From Agarivorans aestuarii (GTDB lineage Bacteria > Pseudomonadota > Gammaproteobacteria > Enterobacterales > Celerinatantimonadaceae): a DNA stretch of 64,000 nucleotides. The DNA lies in assembly GCF_019670125.1 (NCBI RefSeq), contig NZ_AP023033.1, positions 2,717,001 to 2,781,000 on the forward strand, written 5' to 3'. This document shows, one piece after another, positions 46,569-55,727 of this stretch; within the stretch, counting starts at the first letter, position 1; every line of letters begins with the position of its first letter. The position numbers and the translations under genes were made by a program. Under the pieces are notes generated by a model. That model saw nothing but the letters and a program-made list of their open reading frames with translations. It did no database searches and had not been told where the DNA came from.

Positions 46569-46725
46569 GTAGCTCTCCATAGTTGAACTATGACAGTGTC
46601 GTATCTATTAAATCCGACACCAGTAATTAGCTTTGATAATGCTCGTTACTTCGGCGCGGGCCCCTTTCATACAGAATCATTGGAATCACCCCACTCTGCA
46701 CTACTTTTGACCAGCGCTCCTCTAC
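46569..46725 (-). promoter_or_regulatory. lysine riboswitch (L-box) leader
   Basis: Read on the minus strand, the region contains the conserved L-box elements in order: GTAGAGGAGC at the 5' end, the AAGGGGC..CGCCGAAG core (about 46650-46668), CACTGTCATAG, and GGAGAGCTAC at the 3' end that closes P1 with the start. It lies 63 bases before the NhaC-family ATG. Downstream, GAGAGC of the 3' P1 strand can pair alternatively with GCTCTC (46527-46532), and TCTCTG can pair with CAGAGA (46510-46515) next to the start codon, suggesting translational control. Confidence 0.93.
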
Positions 46726-46745
46726 AATATAGCGTTAAGCGCTGA

Positions 46746-46773
46746 ATTATACTTAAACACGCAGAGCATTCAA
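46746..46773 (-). promoter_or_regulatory. promoter of the lysine riboswitch transcript
   Basis: On the minus strand, TTGAAT (-35) and a perfect TATAAT (-10) are separated by 16 bases. Transcription would begin about 10-15 bases before the riboswitch core. Confidence 0.72.
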
Positions 46774-46837
46774 CCAAAACAGGCTTAAAATTTAAGTAGC
46801 AAATCAAAAACTATATTGCTTATTTAAGTTTAGTTTA

Positions 46838-46866
46838 TTGACAAGTTTTATTTAGTAATTAATATT
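46838..46866 (+). promoter_or_regulatory. sigma-70 promoter of the H-NS gene
   Basis: Perfect TTGACA (46838-46843) with TAATAT or AATATT 16-17 bases later, in AT-rich DNA about 45 bases upstream of the start codon. Confidence 0.6.
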
Positions 46867-46908
46867 TTAGGGTAGATTAACCAATACTAATAAATATATA
46901 GGATTAAC

Positions 46909-47316
46909 ATGAGCGATTTCGTTAAGGTATTTTTAAACGCAAGAAGTCTTAAAGCTGCTACAAAAGAATTATCAATTGAGCAATTAGAAGATAGCTACAA
47001 TAAACTTAAAGTCATTTTAGATGAACGTTTCGCCCAACAGGCTGAAGAAGCAAAACAGCAACAAGAAAAACGCGAGAAGTTAGAGAAATATAAAGCCCTT
47101 CTCGAGCAAGATGGTATTGACCCAAGTGAATTACTATCAATGATTGGTGACGCGCCAGTTAAAGAACGTAAAAAACGCCAACCACTGCCAGCTAAATACA
47201 AATTTATTGACGAAAACGGTGAAGAAAAAACCTGGACCGGCCAAGGCAGAACACCTTCTCCAATCCAACGTGCAATAAAAAATGAAGGTAAAACTAAAGA
47301 AGATTTCCTTATCTAG
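46909..47316 (+). CDS. hns: H-NS family nucleoid-associated protein
   Basis: 135 residues. The N-terminal part (about 1-70) is a charged helical oligomerisation region. The C-terminal DNA-binding domain has the signature DENGEEKTWTGQGRTPSPIQRAI, containing the QGR AT-hook-like loop. H-NS binds AT-rich DNA and silences acquired genes; a single copy is seen here. AGGA precedes the ATG. It could be an StpA-like paralogue rather than the main H-NS. Confidence 0.94.
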   Translation: MSDFVKVFLNARSLKAATKELSIEQLEDSYNKLKVILDERFAQQAEEAKQQQEKREKLEKYKALLEQDGIDPSELLSMIGDAPVKERKKRQPLPAKYKFIDENGEEKTWTGQGRTPSPIQRAIKNEGKTKEDFLI

Positions 47317-47328
47317 TTTACCCAAATA

Positions 47329-47358
47329 TAAAAAAGGAGCCTTAAGGCTCCTTTTTTG
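47329..47358. terminator. bidirectional intrinsic terminator between hns and galE
   Basis: Perfect stem AAGGAGCC / GGCTCCTT with a TTAA loop, flanked by A-runs and T6. It ends both converging genes. Confidence 0.93.
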
Positions 47359-47369
47359 TTCAATCAATA

Positions 47370-48383
47370 TTAAGAGGCAAAACCATTCGGGTTGCCTTGT
47401 TGCCAACGCCAAGAGTCCTCAGCCATATCATCTAAATTTAATTCTGCCTGCCAATCTAATTCTTGTTTAGCTAGGCTCGGATCAGAATAACAAGCAGCGA
47501 TATCACCTGGGCGACGTGGAGCAATTTGATAAGCAATTGGCTTACCTGACACCTTTTCAAACGCGGCAAGCATTTCTAATACGCTATAGCCTTGTCCGGT
47601 GCCCAAGTTATAGGTGACTAACCCGGCTTTAGCAGCTAACTTGTTTAAAGCCTTTAAATGGCCCTTAGCTAAGTCGACTACGTGAATGTAGTCACGCACA
47701 CCGGTGCCATCTACCGTGTTGTAATCGTCACCAAATACACTTAACTGAGCTAATCGACCTACAGCTACTTGAGTAATATAAGGCACTAAGTTGTTAGGAA
47801 TACCGTTAGGATCTTCACCGATTAAACCAGACTTATGGGCACCAACCGGATTGAAATAACGCAGTAAAGCAATGTTCCAAGTCTCATCCGATTTATATAA
47901 ATCGCTAAGCATCTCTTCAACAATCAACTTAGAACGCCCGTATGGGTTGGTCGCGCCAGTAGGAAAGCTTTCTAAAATAGGAACAGTATGTGGGTCACCG
48001 TATACTGTAGCCGACGAACTAAAGACTAAGTTTTTTACATTATGCTCTGCCATCACTTCACATAGAGTTAAAGTGCCAGAGACATTATTTTGATAATAAT
48101 GTAAAGGAATAGTCGTTGATTCGCCTACTGCTTTTAACCCTGCAAAATGAATAACAGAAGTAAAGTTATGCTGAGTAAATACAGTATTAAGTTCTGCTTT
48201 GTCTCGAATATCAACTTGATAAAACTTTGGTCTTTTTTGACAAATTTGCTCAATTCTTTCAATTGAAGCAGCATGGGAGTTACAAAGGTTATCAACAATA
48301 ACCACTTCTTCTCCCTGATTTAATAACTCAACCACTGTGTGGCTGCCTATATAGCCTGCTCCACCGGTTACTAAAATAGTCAT
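47370..48383 (-). CDS. galE: UDP-glucose 4-epimerase
   Basis: 337 residues (E. coli 338). NAD-binding loop [13 protein letters not shown], the catalytic Ser region [12 protein letters not shown], and the YxxxK motif [14 protein letters not shown]. It interconverts UDP-glucose and UDP-galactose for surface polysaccharide and galactose use. It stands alone, not in a gal operon, suggesting a biosynthetic role. Confidence 0.96.
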   Translation of the reverse strand: MTILVTGGAGYIGSHTVVELLNQGEEVVIVDNLCNSHAASIERIEQICQKRPKFYQVDIRDKAELNTVFTQHNFTSVIHFAGLKAVGESTTIPLHYYQNNVSGTLTLCEVMAEHNVKNLVFSSSATVYGDPHTVPILESFPTGATNPYGRSKLIVEEMLSDLYKSDETWNIALLRYFNPVGAHKSGLIGEDPNGIPNNLVPYITQVAVGRLAQLSVFGDDYNTVDGTGVRDYIHVVDLAKGHLKALNKLAAKAGLVTYNLGTGQGYSVLEMLAAFEKVSGKPIAYQIAPRRPGDIAACYSDPSLAKQELDWQAELNLDDMAEDSWRWQQGNPNGFAS

Positions 48384-48429
48384 AACAATCCTTTATAAGA
48401 TAATATGTTTGGCTCCATCTATGGAGCAG

Positions 48430-49107
48430 CTATTCGATGCCAATAAATTTATGTGTTTGTAAAGATAAGCGCCAGTTGTTTTCTATACAAGCTTCAATAC
48501 ATAAGTCAGTCGCTCTTTGCTGCTGGCTAATTGGTTGCAAACACACCAATACATCCAAGTTTTTGGACATACCAGCTAATAGATTCTTTAAATTAGTTAA
48601 ATCTCGCTCTCGAGCCACTGGGTGCTTTATTTCGTTAGCTCGTTCTAGGGCTTGTTCAATTACTATTTTTCCACCCTTCATATCCACTTTAGGCGAAACA
48701 GTTACCCAAGCTTTGTCGGCTACTTTTACTGGATAAGTACCACTAGTCTCAATTTGCACCGAATAACCTGCTTCAATTAGCGTACTGCTTAGTTCGGTCA
48801 AATCATACATGCACGGCTCACCACCAGTGATAACCACATGTTTTGCTTTATACAGAGCTTGAAATTGCTCAAGCAATTGAACAGCTGTTAAATGCGCCCA
48901 GCGCGCGGTATCGCCACTAGCACCGATTATTAGCTCTGGCTCAACTTTGTCGGCATCTAGTACCTGCCAAGTATGTTTGGTATCACACCATGAACAGCCT
49001 ACATCACAACCCTGTAATCGGACAAAGATTGCAGGTACACCAGTATGAAACCCCTCCCCTTGGATGGTTTCAAACACTTCGTTAACAGGTAAAACAAAAG
49101 ATGCCAT
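48430..49107 (-). CDS. queE: 7-carboxy-7-deazaguanine synthase QueE
   Basis: 225 residues, radical-SAM enzyme of the short E. coli type. It forms CDG from carboxytetrahydropterin on the queuosine path. The cluster motif is GCDVGCSWCDTKHTW, followed by HVVITGGEPCMYDL. It is divergent from queC with a 66-base shared gap. Confidence 0.96.
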   Translation of the reverse strand: MASFVLPVNEVFETIQGEGFHTGVPAIFVRLQGCDVGCSWCDTKHTWQVLDADKVEPELIIGASGDTARWAHLTAVQLLEQFQALYKAKHVVITGGEPCMYDLTELSSTLIEAGYSVQIETSGTYPVKVADKAWVTVSPKVDMKGGKIVIEQALERANEIKHPVARERDLTNLKNLLAGMSKNLDVLVCLQPISQQQRATDLCIEACIENNWRLSLQTHKFIGIE

Positions 49108-49173
49108 TTGTATCCCAGATCATAATAAGCGAAAATCTAGTCCAGTATTAAAACACATTTTAAAGAGCAAATA

Positions 49174-49830
49174 ATGAAAGAAAAAGCGGTAGTGATTTAT
49201 TCAGGTGGAATGGACTCATTCACTGTTCTGCATAAAACCCTGCAATTGGGCCTACAACCTTATGCTCTTAGCTTTAATTATGGCCAGCGCCATGTAAAAG
49301 AATTGGAATACGCTCAAAAGGTCACTGATGAGCTTGGTATCGAACATAAAATCGTAGATATCACTGCAATCAATCAATTGCTCGCTGGCTCGTCACTCAC
49401 CTCTGACATAGATATTCCCGAAGGTGATTACCAAGAAGAGTCGATGAAATCGACAGTTGTACCCAACCGCAATATGATTTTGCTATCTCTAGCTATTGGT
49501 TATGCGGTGTCGATTGGTGCTAAAAAAGTCTTCTATGGTGCGCACTCTGGGGACCACGCTATCTATCCTGACTGTCGACCAGAGTTTGTAAAAAAAATGA
49601 ACGATGTAAGCCTTATTGCTAACTACGATGCGGTAGAAGTAATAAGCCCCTACCTTGAGCAATCTAAAATACACATATTAAGCGATGGATTAGCCATGGG
49701 TTTAGATTATGGCAAAACCTGGACCTGTTATAACGGACGAGAGCAAGCCTGTGGTAAATGTGGCGCCTGCCAAGAGCGTTTAGAAGCATTTAGTCTAAAC
49801 GCGGTTACAGACCCACTAAGCTACGAATAA
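49174..49830 (+). CDS. queC: 7-cyano-7-deazaguanine synthase QueC
   Basis: 218 residues. ATP-pyrophosphatase loop [14 protein letters not shown], and the zinc-binding Cys cluster [19 protein letters not shown] near the C-terminus. It converts CDG to preQ0 for queuosine tRNA modification. No preQ1 riboswitch is seen in the queE-queC gap. rrtA follows two bases after the stop. Confidence 0.97.
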   Translation: MKEKAVVIYSGGMDSFTVLHKTLQLGLQPYALSFNYGQRHVKELEYAQKVTDELGIEHKIVDITAINQLLAGSSLTSDIDIPEGDYQEESMKSTVVPNRNMILLSLAIGYAVSIGAKKVFYGAHSGDHAIYPDCRPEFVKKMNDVSLIANYDAVEVISPYLEQSKIHILSDGLAMGLDYGKTWTCYNGREQACGKCGACQERLEAFSLNAVTDPLSYE

Positions 49831-49832
49831 AT

Positions 49833-50411
49833 ATGCTCAAATATTTTTTCGGCCGCTTTTGGTTTTTAATTATAGTTATTACTTGCTCGTGGTTTTTGCT
49901 AGCACACACCGAGCTTATGAGCTGGAATAAGCAGTTGATAGCTGAAGGTGAATATTGGCGAATAGTGTCGGGTAATTTTAGCCACAATAACCTTATCCAT
50001 TGGTTGATGAACATAGCCACTTTGGTGCTGGTTTATTTTGTTTTTGATGACCGACTATCAAATAAGCACTTCATGCTACTTAGCACTAGCTTATGCATTG
50101 CAGGTGGTGGGCTGTTATGGTTTGCTAGATATGATGAGTATGTGGGCCTATCTGGCCTTATCCATGGCTTAATTGCCTATGCAGCAATGGTTGACCTATT
50201 AACCGACAAAAAGCGTGTGGGAAGCATAGTTCTGGTGGGTTTAAGTGCAAAGCTACTAATGGAACAACTATACGGCGGCGACCCGTGGGTCACCGATTTG
50301 ATAGGCATCAACGTTGCCATCGATGCCCATTTATTGTTTGCGGTACTCGGAATTAGCTTTGCTTTATTACTATGGTGGCCGTTATGGCGCAATTACCAAC
50401 TAGGCACTTAA
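49833..50411 (+). CDS. rrtA: rhombosortase (GlyGly-CTERM-processing rhomboid protease)
   Basis: 192 residues with about six hydrophobic helices. The rhomboid catalytic Ser is in [10 protein letters not shown] (Ser107) and the catalytic His is in AIDAHLLFA (His166). The HWLMNIATL segment near residue 56 is also typical. Rhombosortase cleaves and sorts proteins carrying a C-terminal GlyGly-CTERM tag, usually secreted proteases and nucleases in marine gamma-proteobacteria. No tagged substrate lies in this window. Its end overlaps the pyrF end by 12 bases. Confidence 0.88.
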   Translation: MLKYFFGRFWFLIIVITCSWFLLAHTELMSWNKQLIAEGEYWRIVSGNFSHNNLIHWLMNIATLVLVYFVFDDRLSNKHFMLLSTSLCIAGGGLLWFARYDEYVGLSGLIHGLIAYAAMVDLLTDKKRVGSIVLVGLSAKLLMEQLYGGDPWVTDLIGINVAIDAHLLFAVLGISFALLLWWPLWRNYQLGT

Positions 50412-51098
50412 CTCAGCATTGATACTAGTTAATACTTCTGCTGGTGAGCTGGCTTGAGTGATTGGTCGGCCTATCACTAAATAATCAGAGCCTGCAGTAA
50501 CCGCTTCAACAGGCGTCATGATCCGGCGTTGGTCGCCTTGAGCACTGCCGGTGGGTCTTATGCCTGGAGTCACTAAGGCAAAATCTTCACCAAGTTGAGA
50601 TTTTAGCATTTTAGCTTCATGAGCCGAGCACACCACACCGTCTAAACCAGATTGCTGGGTTAGCTTGGCTAAACGCTCTACTTGTTGCAACGGGCTAAGC
50701 TCTATGCCCAACTCTAACAAGTCAGATTGATCCATACTGGTTAATACCGTCACCGCTATCAGTTTAGGGCGCTTGTCTCCATAGGGCTCTAATGCAGCTT
50801 TAGCTGCTTCCATCATTCTACGGCCGCCACTGGCATGCACGTTCACCATCCACACACCCAGCTCAGCCGCGGCAGTAACAGCTTTAGCAACCGTATTTGG
50901 AATATCGTGAAACTTTAGATCGAGGAAAACTTCAAAGCCTTTACTATGAAGCTGTTTCACCAATTGAGGGCCGAACAAAGTGAACATTTCTTTACCCACT
51001 TTTAGACGACACGAGCCCGGCTCTAATTGCTCTACAAATGCCATACATTGATTAATATCTGCATAATCAAGGGCAACTAATACCTTGGGATCTTGCAT
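50400..51098 (-). CDS. pyrF: orotidine 5'-phosphate decarboxylase
   Basis: 232 residues. TIM-barrel enzyme with the active-site block [19 protein letters not shown] (catalytic Lys and two Asp), and [18 protein letters not shown] near the phosphate-binding end. It makes UMP from OMP in pyrimidine synthesis. It lies five bases after lapB, as in E. coli lapAB-pyrF. Confidence 0.97.
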   Translation of the reverse strand: MQDPKVLVALDYADINQCMAFVEQLEPGSCRLKVGKEMFTLFGPQLVKQLHSKGFEVFLDLKFHDIPNTVAKAVTAAAELGVWMVNVHASGGRRMMEAAKAALEPYGDKRPKLIAVTVLTSMDQSDLLELGIELSPLQQVERLAKLTQQSGLDGVVCSAHEAKMLKSQLGEDFALVTPGIRPTGSAQGDQRRIMTPVEAVTAGSDYLVIGRPITQASSPAEVLTSINAELSA

Positions 51099-51103
51099 TG
51101 TTA

Positions 51104-52273
51104 CTACTCTCCGTCTAAGCCCACTATTGGTTTAACTGTGCCCCAGCTCTTACACGATGGACAATGCCAATATATAGAGTGAGATGAGAAGCCACAGCGC
51201 CGACACTGATAGTGAGGTTTAATCTTTAATTGTTGGGTAACCAAGCCACGCAGAACTTGCAGGCTTTGTTTAGCTTGGCCCTCTTCAGCAGATGCCAAAT
51301 GAAGGCCCATTAAGTGGTGAAATCCTTTCATGGTAGGGTTGCGCTTAAGCTCATCCACCAATAGTTCCTGTGCTTGCTCGGCGCCATGCGCCTCACGATA
51401 AATAATCGAAAGCTCTACCACCACACTTGCAATGCTCTTTATTGAAAGGCAATACTCCAAAAACTGCTGGTAATATTCAGGCTTTGCCAAATTATCGCTA
51501 CAGGTTTTGTAAAGTGATAAAGCATCGGAAGCAAAATCTATATCTTGCTCTGGGATTCTATTCAGATTTTTAAGGGCCGCTTTGTAATCGCCTTCAGCAT
51601 TTTGAATCTGGGCAAGATGCAAACTGGCTCTTACACATTTTTTATCAGCGCTGAGTGCTTTTTTCAGTAAAGCTTGGCTCTTAGAGAGTTTACCCGCGGT
51701 TTCTAGCTCTTGCGCTTGCTCGCAATAAAAATGCGCAATCTGCCGATTAACATCGCTTAACTCTTTGGGGTCTATTTTTTTTGCCACAGCAATCGCTTGC
51801 GGCCATTCCCGAGTTTGCTGGTAAATGCTTAGTAACTGCTTTAAAGCAAGCTGGCGGTAATCCGGTTCTTCTTGTAGCTCTATTAGTAAGGCTTCGGCTC
51901 TATCAAACAAACCTGCGGCCAAGTAGTCTTTTGCCAATTGATGCAAAGCTAGGTTTTTTTGGTCAATATCGATGCCTTCGCGAGCAATCAAGTTTTGATG
52001 AATGCGAATAGCTCTATCAACTTCTCCGCGCTGTCGGAACAAATTGCCCAACGCGAGGTGAGTATCTATGGTTTCGGAATCTACTTGAAGTAGTTCAACA
52101 AAGAGATCTACGGCTTTGTCTGATTGGTTGGATAAAAGAAGGTTTAAACCTTCTACATATTGCTTAGATACGTGATTTGCTTGCTGTTGCTGATTTTGTC
52201 TAACACTGCGCTGCCCCATATACCACCCATAAGCGGCAGCTACTGGTAATAGCAAAAACAACAAGCCTAGCAT
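51104..52273 (-). CDS. lapB: lipopolysaccharide assembly protein LapB
   Basis: 389 residues. N-terminal membrane helix (about 1-18), tandem TPRs (about 35-340), and a C-terminal rubredoxin-like zinc knuckle [24 protein letters not shown] in parts. LapB recruits FtsH to LpxC and so balances LPS synthesis. The lapA stop overlaps its start by one base. Confidence 0.96.
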   Translation of the reverse strand: MLGLLFLLLPVAAAYGWYMGQRSVRQNQQQQANHVSKQYVEGLNLLLSNQSDKAVDLFVELLQVDSETIDTHLALGNLFRQRGEVDRAIRIHQNLIAREGIDIDQKNLALHQLAKDYLAAGLFDRAEALLIELQEEPDYRQLALKQLLSIYQQTREWPQAIAVAKKIDPKELSDVNRQIAHFYCEQAQELETAGKLSKSQALLKKALSADKKCVRASLHLAQIQNAEGDYKAALKNLNRIPEQDIDFASDALSLYKTCSDNLAKPEYYQQFLEYCLSIKSIASVVVELSIIYREAHGAEQAQELLVDELKRNPTMKGFHHLMGLHLASAEEGQAKQSLQVLRGLVTQQLKIKPHYQCRRCGFSSHSIYWHCPSCKSWGTVKPIVGLDGE

Positions 52274-52563
52274 TAACTATCCTTGACCGTCTCGTCTTGC
52301 AATTTATTCAGCTGTTTTTGCTGCTTAGCCAGACGGCGTTTTAAGCCAGCACTTTCTAAACGAATACGAGTATAAAAAGCCAATAAAAATAGGAGACAAG
52401 TAATGAAGCCAGCTACGAATAAACCAGCCATAAGCCATGACAGACGCATGTCAGATTCTGCAATAAGGTAGTTAACACTTACTACTTCATCATTTTGCGC
52501 GCCCACAGCAAGTGCAGTAACAAACAGTACAACTAATAACAGCGTTGAGAATATTGCTTTCAC
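52273..52563 (-). CDS. lapA: lipopolysaccharide assembly protein LapA
   Basis: 96 residues from a GTG start at 52563 with GGGAGG four bases upstream; an ATG 45 bases earlier lacks a ribosome site and homology. Two membrane helices (about 5-21 and 43-65) flank a short loop, and a basic coiled-coil tail follows, matching the LapA_dom family. It pairs with LapB, and lapAB follows ihfB as in E. coli. Confidence 0.93.
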   Translation of the reverse strand: MKAIFSTLLLVVLFVTALAVGAQNDEVVSVNYLIAESDMRLSWLMAGLFVAGFITCLLFLLAFYTRIRLESAGLKRRLAKQQKQLNKLQDETVKDS

Positions 52564-52657
52564 ATAACCTCCCAGAGCCAAACAAAAGCTAGGGAAATTA
52601 TGCAGCAATCACGTTAATTTAACCAGCCAAGATCACCTAATTGTAAAAGAAACAATA

Positions 52658-52942
52658 CTATAGGCTAGCGTTTACGCGTTCTCGCAATTCTTTACCAGGT
52701 TTAAAGTGGGGAACATGCTTCCCAGACAACTCTACCTTTTCACCTGTTTTAGGATTTCGGCCTACTCTTGGTGCACGGAAGTGCAGTGAGAAGCTACCAA
52801 AACCACGAATTTCAATTCTGTCGCCTTCCTGTAGTGAACAGGTCATTTGCTCAAGAATTTCTTTAATTGCCGACTCAATTTCTTTACTGGTAAATTGAAT
52901 ATGTTTACTAGCGAGTATTTCAATCAAATCAGATTTAGTCAT
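52658..52942 (-). CDS. ihfB: integration host factor subunit beta
   Basis: 94 residues from ATG 52942, with GGAGA four bases upstream; the longer in-frame ORF start at 53029 has no homology. IhfB bends DNA as a heterodimer with IhfA. Signature seen: [21 protein letters not shown], including the Pro-bearing DNA-intercalating arm. IHF often assists sigma-54 promoters, relevant to flrABC nearby. It lies downstream of rpsA. Confidence 0.97.
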   Translation of the reverse strand: MTKSDLIEILASKHIQFTSKEIESAIKEILEQMTCSLQEGDRIEIRGFGSFSLHFRAPRVGRNPKTGEKVELSGKHVPHFKPGKELRERVNASL

Positions 52943-52994
52943 GGATTCTCCAAGCCATTGATAAAGGGAACTAATACCAGTGTAGATAAAGAAA

Positions 52995-53017
52995 TGGGGG
53001 GGAACAAGTCCCCCCCA
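52995..53017 (-). terminator. G7/C7 hairpin between rpsA and ihfB
   Basis: T-GGGGGGG and CCCCCCC-A arms with a 7-base loop form an almost pure G:C stem; on the minus strand TTTCTTT follows. It lies 38 bases after the rpsA stop and about 50 bases before the ihfB start. Confidence 0.75.
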
Positions 53018-53054
53018 ATATTCAATCACATAAATCTAAAAAAAGATTTAAAGA

Positions 53055-54728
53055 TTATTCGCCTTTAAGTGCAGATTTGAATGCATCTGCCATAGCGTTA
53101 CCAATCTGAGCATCTTCTTTCTTGTTCAGAGTAGCCATTGCTTCTTTCTCGTCCGCTTCGTCTTTAGCACGGATAGAAAGGCTGATTACGCGGTTCTTAC
53201 GGTCAACACCAACGAACTTAGCTTCAAGCTTGTCGCCAACAGAAAGAACTAGTGATGCATCTTCAACACGGTCACGGCTAACGTCACCAGCACGTAAGTA
53301 ACCTTCAACGCCACTTGCTAGCTCAACAGTTGCACCTTTAGCGTCAACTTCAGTAACAGTACCGTTAACTAAAGCACCTTTCTTAAGGTCAGCTAGGTAG
53401 TTGTTGAACGGATCTTCAGCAAGCTGTTTAACACCTAGGCTAATGCGCTCACGCTCTGCGTCAACTTGTAGTACAACAGCTTCGATTTCGTCGCCTTTCT
53501 TAAAGTCGCGAACCGCTTCTTCACCTTGAGCATCCCAAGAGATGTCAGATAGGTGAACAAGACCGTCAATACCGCCGTCAAGGCCAATGAAGATACCGAA
53601 GTCAGTGATAGACTTGATCTTACCTGAAACTTTGTCGTTCTTATCATGAGTGCTAGCGAATAGCTCCCATGGGTTAACTTTACACTGTTTCAAACCAAGT
53701 GAGATACGACGACGTTCTTCGTCGATATCCAATACCATAACTTCAACAAGGTCACCCACGTTAACAACTTTAGATGGGTGGATGTTTTTGTTAGTCCAAT
53801 CCATTTCAGAAACGTGAACTAGACCTTCAACACCGTCTTCGATTTCAACAAAACAACCGTAGTCAGTTAGGTTAGTTACGCGACCTTCAAGACGAGCACC
53901 TTCTGGGTAACGGTTAGCAATTGCTACCCATGGATCTTCACCCAGTTGCTTAAGACCTAGAGATACACGAGTGCGCTCACGGTCAAACTTAAGTACTTTA
54001 ACGTTGATTTCGTCGCCAACATTAACAATTTCGCTTGGGTGCTTAACGCGTTTCCAAGCCATGTCAGTGATGTGTAGAAGACCGTCAACACCGCCAAGAT
54101 CAACGAATGCACCGTAGTCAGTAAGGTTCTTAACGATACCTTTAACTTCTTGACCTTCTTGAAGGTTCTCAAGAAGTTGGTCACGCTCAACACTGTTTTC
54201 AGTTTCGATAACAGCACGACGAGATACCACTACGTTGTTACGTTTCTGGTCAAGCTTGATAACTTTAAATTCAAGCTCTTTGCCTTCTAGGTGAGCAGTA
54301 TCGCGAACAGGGCGAACGTCAACTAATGAACCAGGCAAGAATGCACGGATGGTGTTAACTTCAACCGTAAAGCCACCTTTAACTTTACCATTGATGATAC
54401 CAACAACCGTTGCTTGCTCTTCGTAAGCACTCTCAAGTTGGATCCACGCTTCGTGACGTTTAGCTTTTTCGCGAGAAAGTTGAGTTTCACCGAAACCATC
54501 TTCAACAGCGTCAAGGGCTACGTCTACTTCAGCGCCTACTTCAATTTCTAATTCACCAGCAGCATTTTTGAACTGCTCGGCAGGAATCGCAGATTCTGAC
54601 TTAAGGCCAGCGTCTACTAGTACCATACCGTTTTCGATACCTACTACAGTACCTTTAACAATAGAACCAGAACGGAATTCCAAATTCTGTAGAGACTCTT
54701 CAAAGAGTTGAGCAAAAGATTCAGTCAT
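53055..54728 (-). CDS. rpsA: 30S ribosomal protein S1
   Basis: 557 residues, exactly the E. coli length. Six S1 RNA-binding repeats are recognisable by the [16 protein letters not shown] and [17 protein letters not shown]-type segments. S1 binds mRNA leaders and helps initiation on structured mRNA. The leader (54729-54833) after cmk holds the cmk terminator; S1 autoregulation through such a leader is known in E. coli but the elements are not clear here. Confidence 0.98.
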   Translation of the reverse strand: MTESFAQLFEESLQNLEFRSGSIVKGTVVGIENGMVLVDAGLKSESAIPAEQFKNAAGELEIEVGAEVDVALDAVEDGFGETQLSREKAKRHEAWIQLESAYEEQATVVGIINGKVKGGFTVEVNTIRAFLPGSLVDVRPVRDTAHLEGKELEFKVIKLDQKRNNVVVSRRAVIETENSVERDQLLENLQEGQEVKGIVKNLTDYGAFVDLGGVDGLLHITDMAWKRVKHPSEIVNVGDEINVKVLKFDRERTRVSLGLKQLGEDPWVAIANRYPEGARLEGRVTNLTDYGCFVEIEDGVEGLVHVSEMDWTNKNIHPSKVVNVGDLVEVMVLDIDEERRRISLGLKQCKVNPWELFASTHDKNDKVSGKIKSITDFGIFIGLDGGIDGLVHLSDISWDAQGEEAVRDFKKGDEIEAVVLQVDAERERISLGVKQLAEDPFNNYLADLKKGALVNGTVTEVDAKGATVELASGVEGYLRAGDVSRDRVEDASLVLSVGDKLEAKFVGVDRKNRVISLSIRAKDEADEKEAMATLNKKEDAQIGNAMADAFKSALKGE

Positions 54729-54784
54729 TTTTTAATTTACACATATAGAAACGTCCACTCAGCAATCCGGCTAAATGGGGTTAA

Positions 54785-54817
54785 TAAAAAACACCTATTT
54801 CATCCATGTTATAGGTG
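54785..54817 (-). terminator. intrinsic terminator between cmk and rpsA
   Basis: On the minus strand CACCTAT and ATAGGTG arms enclose 12 bases and are followed by T6. Just before it, CCCAGT-AATC-ACTGGG forms a second small hairpin containing the cmk stop codon. Confidence 0.8.
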
Positions 54818-54833
54818 AGCTAATTCCCAGTGA

Positions 54834-55514
54834 TTACTGGGTTAATTTTTCGTCGATAAACGCTATCGACATTGAAACGACTTCATCAATAGAAAGAGAA
54901 GTTGAATCAATTACTAACGCATCTTGAGCGGCAACTAAAGGAGCAACCGAACGGTTTCTATCTCGTTGGTCTCGTTCTTCAATTTCGCTCAAAAGGTGGT
55001 CAAAACTAACACTAAAGCCTTTTTCTTGCAACTGATTATAGCGTCGCTGCGCCCTTTCCGCTGCACTTGCGTCTAAAAATATCTTGGCGGGAGCGTCAAC
55101 AAAAACAACCGTTCCCATGTCTCGCCCATCAGCAATTAAACCAGGCTCTTCTCGAAATGCTCGCTGGCGTCTTAATAAGGCTTCACGCACTCGCGGAAAT
55201 GCAGCGACTTTAGAGGCGGCATTTCCCGCAGTCTCTTTGCGAATTTCTAGGGAAACATCTTCACCTTCTAGAATCACCAAGGTATTGCCGTCTTTGGCTT
55301 CAAATCGTACATCAAGGTGAGCCGCCAAAAGACTTAATGCCTCTTCGTTGTCTAAGGCTACTTCGTGGTGCAAAGCAGCTAACGCTAAGACCCGATAAAT
55401 GGCTCCGCTATCCAGAAGTTGCCATTGATAATGCTGCGCTAGCTTTTGGCACAAAGTGCCTTTACCAGAACCACTAGGCCCGTCAATTGTCACCACTGGA
55501 ACGTTTTGAGTCAT
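54834..55514 (-). CDS. cmk: cytidylate kinase
   Basis: 226 residues. P-loop [18 protein letters not shown], the NMP-binding block [13 protein letters not shown], and the lid-like [17 protein letters not shown]. It phosphorylates CMP and dCMP. It lies upstream of rpsA as in E. coli. Confidence 0.97.
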   Translation of the reverse strand: MTQNVPVVTIDGPSGSGKGTLCQKLAQHYQWQLLDSGAIYRVLALAALHHEVALDNEEALSLLAAHLDVRFEAKDGNTLVILEGEDVSLEIRKETAGNAASKVAAFPRVREALLRRQRAFREEPGLIADGRDMGTVVFVDAPAKIFLDASAAERAQRRYNQLQEKGFSVSFDHLLSEIEERDQRDRNRSVAPLVAAQDALVIDSTSLSIDEVVSMSIAFIDEKLTQ

Positions 55515-55671
55515 GAGTCCTCCATAATGTCCAAAGCAAAATGCGAGTTCTTATCTGGAGATAGATAAGAACTAAAAATTCGGCGGCATTATACGTGAAA
55601 AGCTCGCAATAAGCCTCACTAATTTATTAACAAAAAACAAAATAAACCGAACGCTTATCCCACTTTTAAAC

Positions 55672-55706
55672 AAAAAGCAGTATATCATCTGGATATACTG
55701 CTTTTT
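55672..55706. terminator. strong intrinsic terminator downstream of flrC
   Basis: Perfect 15-base-pair stem AAAAAGCAGTATATC / GATATACTGCTTTTT with a 5-base loop. It lies 21 bases past the flrC stop on the minus strand and separates flrABC from cmk. Confidence 0.92.
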
Positions 55707-55727
55707 ATTAATAGTGTCTGCTGGTTA

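Noticed and set aside
52940-53029. N-terminally extended ihfB
   Set aside because: The additional 29 residues overlap the G7/C7 hairpin, have no homology, and the internal ATG has a good ribosome site.
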